The notes under the pieces were generated by a model, which was given only the letters and a program-made list of their open reading frames with translations, did no database searches and was not told the DNA's origin. A DNA stretch of 64,000 bases from Steroidobacter gossypii (GTDB lineage: Bacteria; Pseudomonadota; Gammaproteobacteria; Steroidobacterales; Steroidobacteraceae), in the NCBI RefSeq assembly GCF_016801985.1, contig NZ_JAEVLS010000001.1, positions 1,612,001 to 1,676,000 on the forward strand, in the 5' to 3' direction. The stretch's first letter is position 1; each line of letters opens with the position of its first letter. Below, piece by piece: positions 17,005 through 25,115 of this stretch. The position numbers and the translations under genes were made by a program.

Positions 17005-18525
17005 ATGTCCCACGATTACCTCGAGCGTATTCTCAAGGCGCGCGTCTATGACGTCGCCATCGCCACGCCGCTGGACGCGGCCCCACGGCTGAGCCGCCGT
17101 TTGGGCAATTCGGTCCTCTTCAAGCGAGAGGATCTGCAACCGGTGTTCTCGTTCAAGATTCGTGGCGCCTACAACAAGATCGCACACCTGTCGGACACTG
17201 CCGCCAAACGCGGCGTGATCTGCGCTTCGGCGGGCAATCACGCGCAGGGCGTGGCGCTTGCCGCCAAGCGCCGGGGTATCCCGGCGACGATCGTCATGCC
17301 TCAGACCACGCCGCAGATCAAAGTTCAGGCGGTGCTGGATCATGGCGCGGAAGTGGTGCTCCACGGCGACGACTACGATCAAGCCTACGAGCATGCGATG
17401 AAGCTGATGAGCGAGCGCCAGCTGGCGTTCATTCATCCTTTCGACGATCCGGATGTGATCGCCGGTCAGGGCACCATCGGCATGGAACTGCTGCGCCAGT
17501 GCGCCGGCGAGCAGATCGATGCCATATTCGTCGCGGTGGGCGGCGGCGGATTGATCGCCGGCATCGCCGCGTATGTGAAGTACCTGTTTCCCAAGATCAA
17601 GATCATCGGCGTCGAGCCCGACGATGCGGACGCCATGTACCAGTCCATGCAGGCCGGCAAGCGCATCACGCTGGATCGGGTCGGCATCTTCGCCGATGGC
17701 GTCGCCGTGCGTCGGGTGGGCGAAGAAACATTCCGTCTGGTGCGTGAGTACGTCGACGAGATCATGCTGGTCAGCACGGACGAGATCTGCGCGGCCATGC
17801 AGGACATCTTCGAAGAGAATCGCACCATCGTCGAGCCGTCGGGCGCGTTGTCGGTCGCCGGCATCAAGCGTTACGTGGCGCGTGAGCAGTGTCGTGACCG
17901 CACTTTCGTCGCCATCAACTGCGGCGCCAATGTGAATTTCGACCGGCTGCGTCACGTGGCCGAGCGCGCCGATATCGGCGGCCAGCGCGAGGCGCTGATC
18001 TCGGTGGAGATTCCGGAAGTGAAGGGGAGCTTCCTGCGCTTCTGTGAAGCCCTCGGTCGGCGCAGCATCACCGAGTTCAACTATCGCTTCAGCGATGCAA
18101 CCTCGGCGCAGCTGTTCGTCGGCTTCGGGCTCAGTGATGGCCGGCGCGAAAAAGAAGCGGTGATCAAGTCACTGAAGGACTCGGGTTATACCGTGCACGA
18201 CATGAGCGACAACGAAGTCGCCAAGCTGCACGTCCGATACATGATCGGCGGCCACGCCCGTGGCCTCAGTCACGAGCGACTGTTCCGTTTCGAATTCCCC
18301 GAGCGCCCCGGCGCATTGTTGAAATTCCTGAACGCTATCGGCACGCGTTGGAACATCACGCTGTTTCACTACCGCAATCACGGTTCCGACTACGGCCGCA
18401 TCATGGTGGGCATCCAGATCCCTCCTGCCGAAAGCACGGAGTTCGAGCTGCACGTCCGCGAGCTCAAATACGTCTACGCGGAAGAAACCGACAACCCGGC
18501 GTACAAGATGTTTCTCGGAGCGTGA
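17005..18525 (+). CDS. ilvA: Threonine ammonia-lyase, biosynthetic
   Basis: 506 residues, the length of the biosynthetic enzyme with two C-terminal ACT-like regulatory domains. The catalytic domain (about 1-320) has the PLP Lys in FSFKIRGAYNK, the substrate-binding SAGNHAQG loop and the phosphate-binding VGGGGLIAG. The regulatory part has paired modules starting near 330 (ALISVEIPEVKGSFLRF) and 425 (RLFRFEFPERPGALLKFL), where isoleucine and valine bind. It converts threonine to 2-ketobutyrate, the substrate feeding ilvI/ilvH. It is monocistronic here and convergent with the kinase gene, with a 10-base gap. Confidence 0.95.
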   Translation: MSHDYLERILKARVYDVAIATPLDAAPRLSRRLGNSVLFKREDLQPVFSFKIRGAYNKIAHLSDTAAKRGVICASAGNHAQGVALAAKRRGIPATIVMPQTTPQIKVQAVLDHGAEVVLHGDDYDQAYEHAMKLMSERQLAFIHPFDDPDVIAGQGTIGMELLRQCAGEQIDAIFVAVGGGGLIAGIAAYVKYLFPKIKIIGVEPDDADAMYQSMQAGKRITLDRVGIFADGVAVRRVGEETFRLVREYVDEIMLVSTDEICAAMQDIFEENRTIVEPSGALSVAGIKRYVAREQCRDRTFVAINCGANVNFDRLRHVAERADIGGQREALISVEIPEVKGSFLRFCEALGRRSITEFNYRFSDATSAQLFVGFGLSDGRREKEAVIKSLKDSGYTVHDMSDNEVAKLHVRYMIGGHARGLSHERLFRFEFPERPGALLKFLNAIGTRWNITLFHYRNHGSDYGRIMVGIQIPPAESTEFELHVRELKYVYAEETDNPAYKMFLGA

Positions 18526-18535
18526 CCCGGTCGGC

Positions 18536-21199
18536 TCATCGCGCGCTCACGCTGTCCAGCGCTTCTTTGGTCCGCCTGGTGATCGCCGCATCCTCGCCTT
18601 GTGCCTTCGCCAGGATGGGATAGCTGGTCTGAAGCAACGGCGACGCTTCCTGTGCCCGATCCAGGGCGAGCAGAGTGCGACCGAGCGAGCTATGGACGGA
18701 GGCGAGAGTAGGGCTGTCGGCGGCGAGAGATCTGGCGCCGAGTTGCGAGGCCTTGCGAAGCGTTTGCTCGGCTTCTTCGAGGCGGCCTTGTTCGAGTTGA
18801 GCGCGGCCCAGGCCGGAGAGCGCTGAGACTGCGAAAGGATGATCGGGCGGTAGCGCAACGGCGTAAATGGCGAGCGCTGCGGTGAAGTCTTGCTGAGCTA
18901 GCGCAGGATTGCCGGCGTCCACTCGCAGCATGCCGAGATTCACCAGATCGTGCCCGACGAACGGATGTTGCTCGCCGCGAGCCTTACGATTCAGATCGAC
19001 GACGCGCACCAGTACCTGTTCCGCCTGCTGCAGATCGCCGCGACGATGCAGGAAGCGGCCATAGTTGGCGGTGGCGTCCAAGGTCATCGGATGCGTTTCG
19101 CCCAGCACCTTGCTCAGTATCTGCAATGACTCGGTAAACAACGGCGCCGCTTCGCTCAGCTTGCCTTGCGATTGCAGAACAAAGCCCAGGTTCTGCACAT
19201 GCATGCCGACCTGCGGATGGTCATTGCCCAGCGCCTGCCGATCGATATCGAGTGCCGCGCGATACAGCGTGGCGGCGCGCTCGTACTCATTCCGGTACGT
19301 GTACAGACCCGCCAGCTCGTTCATGACCGAAGCTGCTGCCGACGATCGCTCCTGCTGATGCAGCCGGTAAACCGCCAGGCTGTCCTTGAAGAACTGCTCG
19401 GCATTGTCCAACTCCCCACGCAACTGCGCGAGGCGACCATGCGCGAGCAGCGTGGGCGCGATCGCGACGGCTTCAGTGCCAAGGAGTTCTTTCTGCATGG
19501 CCAATGCTCTGTCGAGCTGCTCCCCGCACGCATCCAACTGACCCCGATCGCAGAACGCGGCTCCCAAGTTCGCATGCGCAAGGGCTACGTCGGGATGTCG
19601 CTCGCCATGAATACGGATGCGCGACTGCAACGCGTCTTCCAGCAGCTCGACGGAGCTTTCATACAGCCCCATGCTGCCGTACACGCGACCGATGGTTCCC
19701 AACAACGTTGCGCGCGTCTCCGGCTGCTCGTTCAAGCCGAGGCGGATCCGACGCGCGCCGATGTCCAGTATCTCGCGCGCGGTCACTTGATTGCCCCGGC
19801 TGCGCGAAGGATCGGACAGCTCGAACAGCTCCACCAGAAATGACGAAATTTGTTCCGCCCGCGTGCGCTCGGCCGTCGCTACGTCGCGTTCGGCAGCGAT
19901 CCGTTGTGCCTGAATGTATGTGACCGCCGAGAAGGCGGCGAGCGTAAGCACCGCGACGACGCTGGCGGCCACCGAGAACGAGTGACGCTTCACGAACTTT
20001 CGCGTCCGGTACAGCCACGTGTCGCGCGTGGCTAGAACAGGCTGCCCCGTCAGGTGATGCTCCAGATCCGCTGCGAGCTGCTCCGCCGATGCATAGCGGC
20101 GCTCGGGATCCTTGCGCATTGCCATGCCGATGATGTTGTCGAGGTCGCCGCGTAGCTGCTTTTGCAGCCGGGCTGGCGTGGTCGAGCGGCGCGACGCGAT
20201 GTCGGCCATCAACTCGGGCGCATCCGCGTTCACCTGGGCCACCATCGAGCTTGGCGTCGGCGCTTCCTGCTCGCAAATGATCCGCTCCATGTCGGTGAGG
20301 CTGGTGCCGACCAGAAGGAACGGCCGCCGCCCACACAGCAGCTCATAGAGCAGCACGCCCAGCACGTAAATATCGCTGGCGGTCGTGATCACATCGCCGC
20401 GCACCTGCTCTGGGCTGGCGTGCGCGGGCGTCATCACCCGGTACTCGAAGTGCGTGACCGCCAGCGTGTGCGCCGAATGCCGCGAGTCGAGCAGCTTGGC
20501 GATGCCGAAATCCAGCAGCTTGGGCACGCCGTCCGGCGTGATCAGAATGTTGTTGGGCTTCAGGTCCCGATGCACGATCAGGTTCTGGTGCGCGTAATGG
20601 ACCGCGCCGCAGATGGTTCGGATCAGCTGCAGGCGCGCTTCGACCGACAGCCTCCGCCGATCGCAGTAAGTGTCGATGGGCTCGCCATCGATGTACTCCA
20701 TGACCAGGTAGGGCGTGCCGTCGGGCGCGCGCCCGCCGTCGAGCAAGCGTGCGATGTTCGGGTGTTGGAGCGTCGCGAGGATCTGGCGCTCCATTCGCAG
20801 GCGGCTCTGAATCTGCGGCGAGAACAGCCCGCCGCGCACGATTTTCAGCGCGACACGTTGCTGATACTCCTCGTCCGCGCGCTCCGCCAGGTAGACGTCG
20901 CCCATGCCGCCGGAGCCGAGCTTGCGCAGGATGCGATAGCGGCCGAGAAGTTGCCCCTCCAGCGTTTCGCTCAGGGCGAGGGAGTTGCGCTCGCCCACGG
21001 CGACTTCGTCCCAGAAACCTTGCTCATGCGCGGCCTTTTCGCCGAGCGAATCGGCCAGCGCCTGCAGGACGTGCGACAGCAATGTTTCATCGGCTCCGCA
21101 GGCGCGGCGCACGTACTCGCCCCGGTCTCGCGTGCCCAGGCCTCGGGCGTGCGCGACGATGGTCGTAACTTGTTCGTGGATGTTCTTGCCGTTTTCCAT
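18536..21199 (-). CDS. Transmembrane Ser/Thr protein kinase with TPR sensor
   Basis: 887 residues. The N-terminal cytoplasmic kinase domain (about 86-365) has the glycine loop LGSGGMGDVY, the VALKIV Lys, HRDLKPNNILI catalytic loop and DFGIAKLL, all intact. A single transmembrane segment follows (about 408-428, VAASVVAVLTLAAFSAV), then a periplasmic array of TPR repeats (about 450-870; recurring ALxxxxxxLGxxHP motifs of the kinesin-light-chain type). This kinase-TM-TPR layout is common in Xanthomonadales-like bacteria and Planctomycetes. The partner and signal are unknown. It is not adjacent to an obvious ECF sigma gene, with which such kinases are often paired. Confidence 0.9.
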   Translation of the reverse strand: MENGKNIHEQVTTIVAHARGLGTRDRGEYVRRACGADETLLSHVLQALADSLGEKAAHEQGFWDEVAVGERNSLALSETLEGQLLGRYRILRKLGSGGMGDVYLAERADEEYQQRVALKIVRGGLFSPQIQSRLRMERQILATLQHPNIARLLDGGRAPDGTPYLVMEYIDGEPIDTYCDRRRLSVEARLQLIRTICGAVHYAHQNLIVHRDLKPNNILITPDGVPKLLDFGIAKLLDSRHSAHTLAVTHFEYRVMTPAHASPEQVRGDVITTASDIYVLGVLLYELLCGRRPFLLVGTSLTDMERIICEQEAPTPSSMVAQVNADAPELMADIASRRSTTPARLQKQLRGDLDNIIGMAMRKDPERRYASAEQLAADLEHHLTGQPVLATRDTWLYRTRKFVKRHSFSVAASVVAVLTLAAFSAVTYIQAQRIAAERDVATAERTRAEQISSFLVELFELSDPSRSRGNQVTAREILDIGARRIRLGLNEQPETRATLLGTIGRVYGSMGLYESSVELLEDALQSRIRIHGERHPDVALAHANLGAAFCDRGQLDACGEQLDRALAMQKELLGTEAVAIAPTLLAHGRLAQLRGELDNAEQFFKDSLAVYRLHQQERSSAAASVMNELAGLYTYRNEYERAATLYRAALDIDRQALGNDHPQVGMHVQNLGFVLQSQGKLSEAAPLFTESLQILSKVLGETHPMTLDATANYGRFLHRRGDLQQAEQVLVRVVDLNRKARGEQHPFVGHDLVNLGMLRVDAGNPALAQQDFTAALAIYAVALPPDHPFAVSALSGLGRAQLEQGRLEEAEQTLRKASQLGARSLAADSPTLASVHSSLGRTLLALDRAQEASPLLQTSYPILAKAQGEDAAITRRTKEALDSVSAR

Positions 21200-21247
21200 C
21201 GCGCGCCATCATGCATCAGCTGGGTGTCACCGTGTAATATGGTGAGG

Positions 21248-21262
21248 CACGTCGAAGACGTG
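21248..21262. promoter_or_regulatory. Inverted repeat in the H1-like gene leader
   Basis: CACGTC-GAA-GACGTG, a perfect 6-bp inverted repeat 38 bases upstream of the GTG start. It could be an operator or a small RNA hairpin. Confidence 0.3.
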
Positions 21263-21299
21263 ATTAAAACTGAAAGTGGGACTAACCTGGAGGTAAAAC

Positions 21300-21464
21300 G
21301 TGGCAACCAAGCGCAAGGCCAGCAAAAAGGCCAGCAAGAAGGCGGTGAAGAGCAAGACCGCCAGCAAGGCCGTCAAGAAAAAGGCCGGCAAGCGAAAGGT
21401 CGCGAGCAAGAAGAAGGTGAGCAAGGCGGGCGCGAACGTGGTTCGCACTCCGCAGCGAACCTAA
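21300..21464 (+). CDS. Small lysine-rich histone H1-like protein
   Basis: 54 residues from a GTG at 21300 with a strong GGAGG site six bases upstream. The sequence is built of KKASKKA/KSKTASKA-type repeats, about 40% Lys plus Arg, with no acidic residues, and ends VVRTPQRT. It resembles bacterial H1-like nucleoid proteins (Hc1/AlgP-type tails) that bind DNA or RNA without a fixed fold. Its leader contains a perfect inverted repeat CACGTC-GAA-GACGTG (21248-21262). Confidence 0.75.
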   Translation: MATKRKASKKASKKAVKSKTASKAVKKKAGKRKVASKKKVSKAGANVVRTPQRT

Positions 21465-21483
21465 ATCCACTGCTTGAGTGGAG

Positions 21484-21516
21484 CGATGCCGTGGCACCCT
21501 CGGGTGCGCGGCATCG
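21484..21516 (+). terminator. Stable hairpin after the H1-like gene
   Basis: CGATGCCG (21484-21491) pairs perfectly with CGGCATCG (21509-21516), and CACCC/GGGTG pair inside, giving a long stem 20 bases after the H1-like stop. No T-run follows, so termination is likely but not certain. Confidence 0.55.
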
Positions 21517-21579
21517 TCACTCACCCCTCGCAGTCAGCCCCCTCAACCCCTCAACCCCTCGTCCGCCCTCGATCAACCA

Positions 21580-22485
21580 TTGACCAGCAGCCACTCAACG
21601 ACCTATCGCGCGCTGCGCGCCCCGCAAAATGGCAGCATCGAGGCGCGCGGGCTGAAGTTCCATCTGTATCGCTGGCCCGGCGCCGACCCGGATCCACTCG
21701 TCCTGCTGCACGGCTGGGGCGATAGCGGCGAGACCTTTCAGTTCCTGGTCGATTGTCTGCCGGCCGAGCGCACCTGCATCGCCATCGACCTGCGCGGCTT
21801 CGGGCGCACACAGCGACCGGTGGACGGCTATTGGTTTCCCGATTACCTCGCGGATCTCGACGCGCTGCTGGATCAGCTGGTGCCGGATGCACCGATCGAT
21901 CTGGTCGGGCACAGCATGGGCGGCAACATCGCGATGTTGTACGCGGGCGTGCGGCCACAGCGCCTCAGGCGCGTCATCAGTCTGGAAGGCTTCGGCATGT
22001 CTCGCACGACACCCGAGCAGGCGCCGGCCCGCTACGCCCAGTGGCTCGACGAGGTGAAGCACGGCAGCGAGTTCAATGTTTATCAAAGTTACGAGCAGCT
22101 GGTGCGCGTGCTGGCTCGTCGCAATCCGCGCACGCCACAAGACCGACTTGATTTCATCGCGCGCTCCTGGGGGCAGGAGCGCGAGGACGGCACGATCGAG
22201 TTGCGCGCCGATCCCAAGCACAAACGAGTGAACCCCGTGCTGTATTCACGCGAACAAGCGGAAGCGTGCTGGCGCGCCATCGAGGCGCCGCTGCTGTTCG
22301 TGCTCGGAGAGCAATCCGATCTGGTGAAACGCATGGGCGATGAGCTCGAAGAGCACAAACTCCGCGCGCTGTTTCGAACCGGCAGGTTTGCGACCATCCC
22401 GGACGTCGGCCACATGATGCATCACGAGCGGCCCGAGCAAGTGGCGGCTGTGATCGAAGAGTTTCTCGACGGCACGCGCGCTTGA
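21580..22485 (+). CDS. Alpha/beta hydrolase with complete catalytic triad
   Basis: 301 residues if started at the TTG at 21580; the frame reaches a GTG at 21478, but the extra 34 residues are Pro/Ser-rich and lie over the preceding hairpin. The protein has the oxyanion loop LLHGWGDSGETF, the nucleophile elbow VGHSMGGNIA, an Asp in LGEQSDLV and the His in DVGHMMHHERP. It belongs to the general alpha/beta-hydrolase family (esterase/epoxide hydrolase type) and the substrate is not evident. It stands in contrast to the Ser/His-less relative at 14260. A strong hairpin follows its stop. Confidence 0.85.
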   Translation: MTSSHSTTYRALRAPQNGSIEARGLKFHLYRWPGADPDPLVLLHGWGDSGETFQFLVDCLPAERTCIAIDLRGFGRTQRPVDGYWFPDYLADLDALLDQLVPDAPIDLVGHSMGGNIAMLYAGVRPQRLRRVISLEGFGMSRTTPEQAPARYAQWLDEVKHGSEFNVYQSYEQLVRVLARRNPRTPQDRLDFIARSWGQEREDGTIELRADPKHKRVNPVLYSREQAEACWRAIEAPLLFVLGEQSDLVKRMGDELEEHKLRALFRTGRFATIPDVGHMMHHERPEQVAAVIEEFLDGTRA

Positions 22486-22495
22486 GTGACAAACG

Positions 22496-22527
22496 AAAGG
22501 GCCCTTGCCGCCGGGCAAGGGCCCTTT
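22496..22527. terminator. Bidirectional terminator between convergent genes
   Basis: AAAGGGCCCTTGCC (22496-22509) and GGCAAGGGCCCTTT (22514-22527) form a perfect 14-bp stem with a 4-base loop, flanked by A/T runs on both sides, between the hydrolase and the convergent small lipoprotein gene. Confidence 0.85.
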
Positions 22528-22572
22528 CCCACTGCTCCGTTGCGTCGACTTCGCAGCGTCGACGCAGCGAAA

Positions 22573-22806
22573 TCAGTTATTGCGCAACTCGTCAGCCGTG
22601 TCTTCGGCGCCTTCACGCGCTTCGTCAACGGCATCGTCCGCTTTGTTCGACGTTGACTCGTCGCCACCGCGCTTCATGGTGTCGATGGCTTCGTCGACTT
22701 CTTCGCCGGCCTGCTCCACCGGGCCCTTCTTATCGCACGCCGCCAGGCCGACGCCCAAGGTCGCGGCCAATAGCGCAGACCACAGCAATTTTGCATTCGA
22801 CTTCAT
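22573..22806 (-). CDS. Small acidic lipoprotein, stress-regulon candidate
   Basis: 77 residues starting MKSNAKLLWSALLAATLGVG with lipobox LAAC (Cys near 24). The mature part is short, Lys/Glu/Asp-rich and helical (EEVDEAIDTMKRGG, ADDAVDEAREGAEDTADEL). It resembles small envelope stress lipoproteins but no named family is certain. The start has GGAGG in front. A GGAAC-N16-CGTT promoter (22905 to 22881, minus strand) places its transcription start about 65 bases upstream, so it is probably controlled by the EcfG-type sigma factor encoded at 24523. Confidence 0.75.
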   Translation of the reverse strand: MKSNAKLLWSALLAATLGVGLAACDKKGPVEQAGEEVDEAIDTMKRGGDESTSNKADDAVDEAREGAEDTADELRNN

Positions 22807-22880
22807 GATGTTTCCTCCACGGCGCTGGCGCCGCCCCTGGTTCAATCCACGATGTTTGATTGCCAACAACTCGTCAGAAA

Positions 22881-22905
22881 AACGTTTACGCACGCGGGAA
22901 GTTCC
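22881..22905 (-). promoter_or_regulatory. EcfG-type promoter for the small lipoprotein
   Basis: On the minus strand GGAAC (22905-22901), 16 bases, CGTT (22884-22881): an exact match to the general-stress-response sigma consensus GGAAC-N16/17-CGTT known from alphaproteobacteria. Confidence 0.7.
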
Positions 22906-22919
22906 GAGCAGTTCCGGTC

Positions 22920-22944
22920 GGAACCGGACATAAGCTCGCGCGTT
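22920..22944 (+). promoter_or_regulatory. EcfG-type promoter for the DUF1328 peptide
   Basis: GGAAC (22920-22924), 16 bases, CGTT (22941-22944). It is an exact consensus match, divergent from the lipoprotein promoter with only 14 bases between the two -35 boxes. Confidence 0.7.
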
Positions 22945-23031
22945 CCCTGACTGAAGCGGTGTGCGGTGCATGATGGCCGCAGCTGGAAATTGCAGCGGTT
23001 TTGGATTGCGGATACGGGTACGGAGGTTCAA

Positions 23032-23205
23032 ATGTTGTCTTGGGCGCTGACATTCTTTGTCGTCGCGATCATCGCCGCAGTGCTGGGCTTTACCAGCATC
23101 GCCGGCGCCGCGGCGGGTATTGCGAAGATCCTGTTCTTTATCTTCCTGGTGCTGACGCTGGTGGCGCTGGTTGGCGGCGCTTTGCGCGGACGGCCACCAG
23201 TGTGA
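23032..23205 (+). CDS. DUF1328 (YtjA-family) small membrane protein
   Basis: 57 residues starting [20 protein letters not shown], with two hydrophobic helices separated by SIAGAAAG. This is the signature of the DUF1328/YtjA family of tiny inner-membrane proteins, common members of general stress regulons. The ATG at 23032 has GGAGG upstream; the longer frame from 22966 runs over the promoter leader. Transcription is expected from the GGAAC/CGTT promoter at 22920-22944, leaving a leader of about 80 bases. Confidence 0.85.
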   Translation: MLSWALTFFVVAIIAAVLGFTSIAGAAAGIAKILFFIFLVLTLVALVGGALRGRPPV

Positions 23206-23249
23206 TCCACCCATGCAGTGTGACGAGCTGGCCATGAAGCTCGGAAATG

Positions 23250-23279
23250 AAAACGGGGCCTGCAAGGCCCCGTTTTTTT
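23250..23279 (+). terminator. Intrinsic terminator after the DUF1328 gene
   Basis: AAAACGGGGCC-TGCAA-GGCCCCGTTTTTTT: an 11-bp stem, 5-base loop and T-run. It probably also serves the convergent phyR gene. Confidence 0.9.
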
Positions 23280-23295
23280 CGATCAGGTGAGCGCC

Positions 23296-24066
23296 TCAGG
23301 CGAACAGCAAGGCCTGGCTGACCGCGACGCGCACCGTCTCCGGCACGAACGGCTTGGTGACCAGGAACGTAGGTTCCGGCCGTTCGCCGGTCAGCAGACG
23401 TTCCGGATAAGCGGTGATGAAGACGATGGGCACGTCCAGTTCGCTGAGGATCTGTCGAACGGCGTCGATGCCGGAGCTGCCGTCGGCGAGTTTGATGTCG
23501 GCGAGCACCAGGCCCGGTTCGGTCTTGCGCGCGGCGCGCACGGCTTCGTCCCGAGTGGTGGCGATGGCGGCGACCGTGTGACCCATCTCGCGCACGATGC
23601 TCTGGAGGTCGAGCGAAATGATGGGCTCGTCTTCGATGATGAGCACCTTGGTGCTGGGTTGATTGGACATCTCGCGGACGGCTTGTCCGACCATCTGCTT
23701 CACTTCTTCTTCGTCGGCGCCGAGGATCTTGGCGGCGTCGCTGATGTTGAAGCCTTCCATCGCGGTCAGCAGCAGGGCCTGGCGGCGCGCCGGTGTGAGC
23801 TCGCTCAAACGCCGTTCGACACCGTCGGCGTCGCGCTTTACCGACGCCGCGGGCACTTCGATGTGCGCGCTGTTCCACAGCTTGTGAAACAGTCGGTATA
23901 GCCCCACCCTCGGCGACAGACGTGTGTCCAGCACCGAAGTATCGGCAACAATCGCTTCCAGACATGCCCGGACATAGGCATCGCCGCTTTTCTGCGTACC
24001 GCACAGCGCGCGGGCGTACCGACGCAGATACGGCAGATGTTCGGCGATGGCGTGAGCTAAGGCCAT
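23296..24066 (-). CDS. phyR: PhyR, anti-anti-sigma response regulator of the general stress response
   Basis: 256 residues with the diagnostic PhyR order: an N-terminal ECF-sigma-like domain (about 1-135; region 4-like ERRLSELTPARRQALLLTA) and a C-terminal receiver (about 138-256). The receiver has acidic residues in IIEDEP, phospho-acceptor Asp190 in LADIKLADGSSG, and the FITAYPERLLTG and VTKPF segments typical of the family. Phosphorylated PhyR uses its sigma-like domain to sequester NepR and free the ECF sigma factor. The ATG has AGGAG. It is divergent from nepR, with 205 bases between starts. Confidence 0.95.
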   Translation of the reverse strand: MALAHAIAEHLPYLRRYARALCGTQKSGDAYVRACLEAIVADTSVLDTRLSPRVGLYRLFHKLWNSAHIEVPAASVKRDADGVERRLSELTPARRQALLLTAMEGFNISDAAKILGADEEEVKQMVGQAVREMSNQPSTKVLIIEDEPIISLDLQSIVREMGHTVAAIATTRDEAVRAARKTEPGLVLADIKLADGSSGIDAVRQILSELDVPIVFITAYPERLLTGERPEPTFLVTKPFVPETVRVAVSQALLFA

Positions 24067-24189
24067 GGAGACTCCTAAAACGGTTTCTTTATAGGCGCAG
24101 CTTCGGGGCGCTCTATGGACGGAGATCGGCGCGCTCGAATGAGTGCAGCAATACTATGTACGAAGACGGTGGAAGGTTCCTTACTCCCT

Positions 24190-24215
24190 GGAACTTTTTC
24201 ACGCCGCGGAGCGTT
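24190..24215 (+). promoter_or_regulatory. EcfG-type promoter of nepR-ecfG
   Basis: GGAAC (24190-24194), 17 bases, CGTT (24212-24215). It lies 57 bases before the nepR start, inside the 5' part of the longest open frame, which shows that frame's upstream starts are not used. It implies autoregulation by EcfG. Confidence 0.7.
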
Positions 24216-24271
24216 CAAGCCCCCACGAAACTGGCCTGCGGGTCGCATTCGCCTATTACCCTGAACCAGCC

Positions 24272-24460
24272 ATGATCATGACTGAGCAAACCAAGCCTGA
24301 CGAGCCCGTCGAAGCCCCGGTTGCGAGCGCGGCGGAGCAAGTCCCTGATTGGCTCGGTGCACGCCTGAAGCGCATGTTTACCGAGGTGATGGACGAGCCC
24401 GTGCCCGACGAGTTCAAACAGTTGCTCAAGCAGCTGGAGGACAAGGAGCGTGGCGCTTGA
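24272..24460 (+). CDS. nepR: NepR-like anti-sigma factor
   Basis: 62 residues from the ATG at 24272, or 60 from the ATG at 24278. The C-terminal half (DWLGARLKRMFTEVMDEPVP and the following DEFKQLLKQLE) is the canonical NepR signature: two amphipathic helices around an EPVP motif that clamp the ECF sigma factor and are captured by PhyR. The N-terminal 25 residues are disordered and acidic. The upstream frame to 24143 contains the promoter, so these start codons are preferred. Its stop (TGA 24458-24460) overlaps a TTG that could start ecfG, suggesting coupled translation. Confidence 0.9.
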   Translation: MIMTEQTKPDEPVEAPVASAAEQVPDWLGARLKRMFTEVMDEPVPDEFKQLLKQLEDKERGA

Positions 24461-24522
24461 GCGGCACCAGACTAGCGACCCAGCCCGAGACGGCGGAGCC
24501 CGGCACTGAGCGGAAGCCGACC

Positions 24523-25089
24523 ATGACTGGCCAGGACAAGTTTTTAGATCAGGTCACCGCGCTGCTGCCGGCCCTGCGAGCGTTCGGTCGTTCGCTGTGC
24601 GGCGATCCGGCGCGGGCCGACGATCTCGTGCAGGACACGGTGCTCAAGGCGTGGACCAATCGCGAACAGTTTCAGGCGGGCAGCAATCTGAAGGCCTGGC
24701 TGTTCACGATCCTGCGCAATTGTTACTACTCGGAGCTGCGTCATCGCAAATTCGAGATCGAAGATCCGGACGGGATCTGCGCCTCTCAGATGGCCATTGC
24801 GCCCGACCACGACGCCAAGCTGCACTTGCGGGATCTGAATCGCGCTTTGCAGGAATTGCCGGTGGATCAGCGCGAAGCACTGGTGCTGGTATGCGCCACG
24901 GGACTGTCGTATGAAGAAGCGGCGGATGTCTGTCAGGTGGCGGTCGGCACCATCAAGAGCCGCATTGCGCGCGCGCGCGACCGACTGGTCGAGCTGCTGG
25001 GCGAGGACGCGACTCAGGTCACCGGAACTTTGCCTGCGGTGAATTCGCTCGGTGAAGCCAAAGATGCCTTGAGCAATCGACTACCCTGA
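24523..25089 (+). CDS. ecfG: EcfG-type ECF sigma factor (general stress response)
   Basis: 188 residues from the ATG at 24523 (GGAAG upstream); a TTG at 24457 overlapping the nepR stop is the alternative and would add 22 residues. Region 2 has RSLCGDPARADDLVQDTVLK and the FQAGSNLKAWLFTILRN core; region 4 has LPVDQREALVLVCATGLSYE and VGTIKSRIARARDRL. These match EcfG/ECF15 sigma factors. It should direct RNA polymerase to GGAAC/CGTT promoters, three of which are seen in this window. It lies between nepR and a sensor kinase in one operon. Confidence 0.93.
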   Translation: MTGQDKFLDQVTALLPALRAFGRSLCGDPARADDLVQDTVLKAWTNREQFQAGSNLKAWLFTILRNCYYSELRHRKFEIEDPDGICASQMAIAPDHDAKLHLRDLNRALQELPVDQREALVLVCATGLSYEEAADVCQVAVGTIKSRIARARDRLVELLGEDATQVTGTLPAVNSLGEAKDALSNRLP

Positions 25090-25115
25090 GCGCGGGGTCA
25101 CGGGGGAGTCGCTGC

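Noticed and set aside
24079-24104. EcfG promoter for phyR (GAAGC-N17-CGTT, minus strand)
   Set aside because: The -35 matches only 3 of 5 bases and the start would leave a leader of about 6 bases overlapping the ribosome-binding site. The GTTCC at 24176-24180 also has no CGTT at proper spacing.
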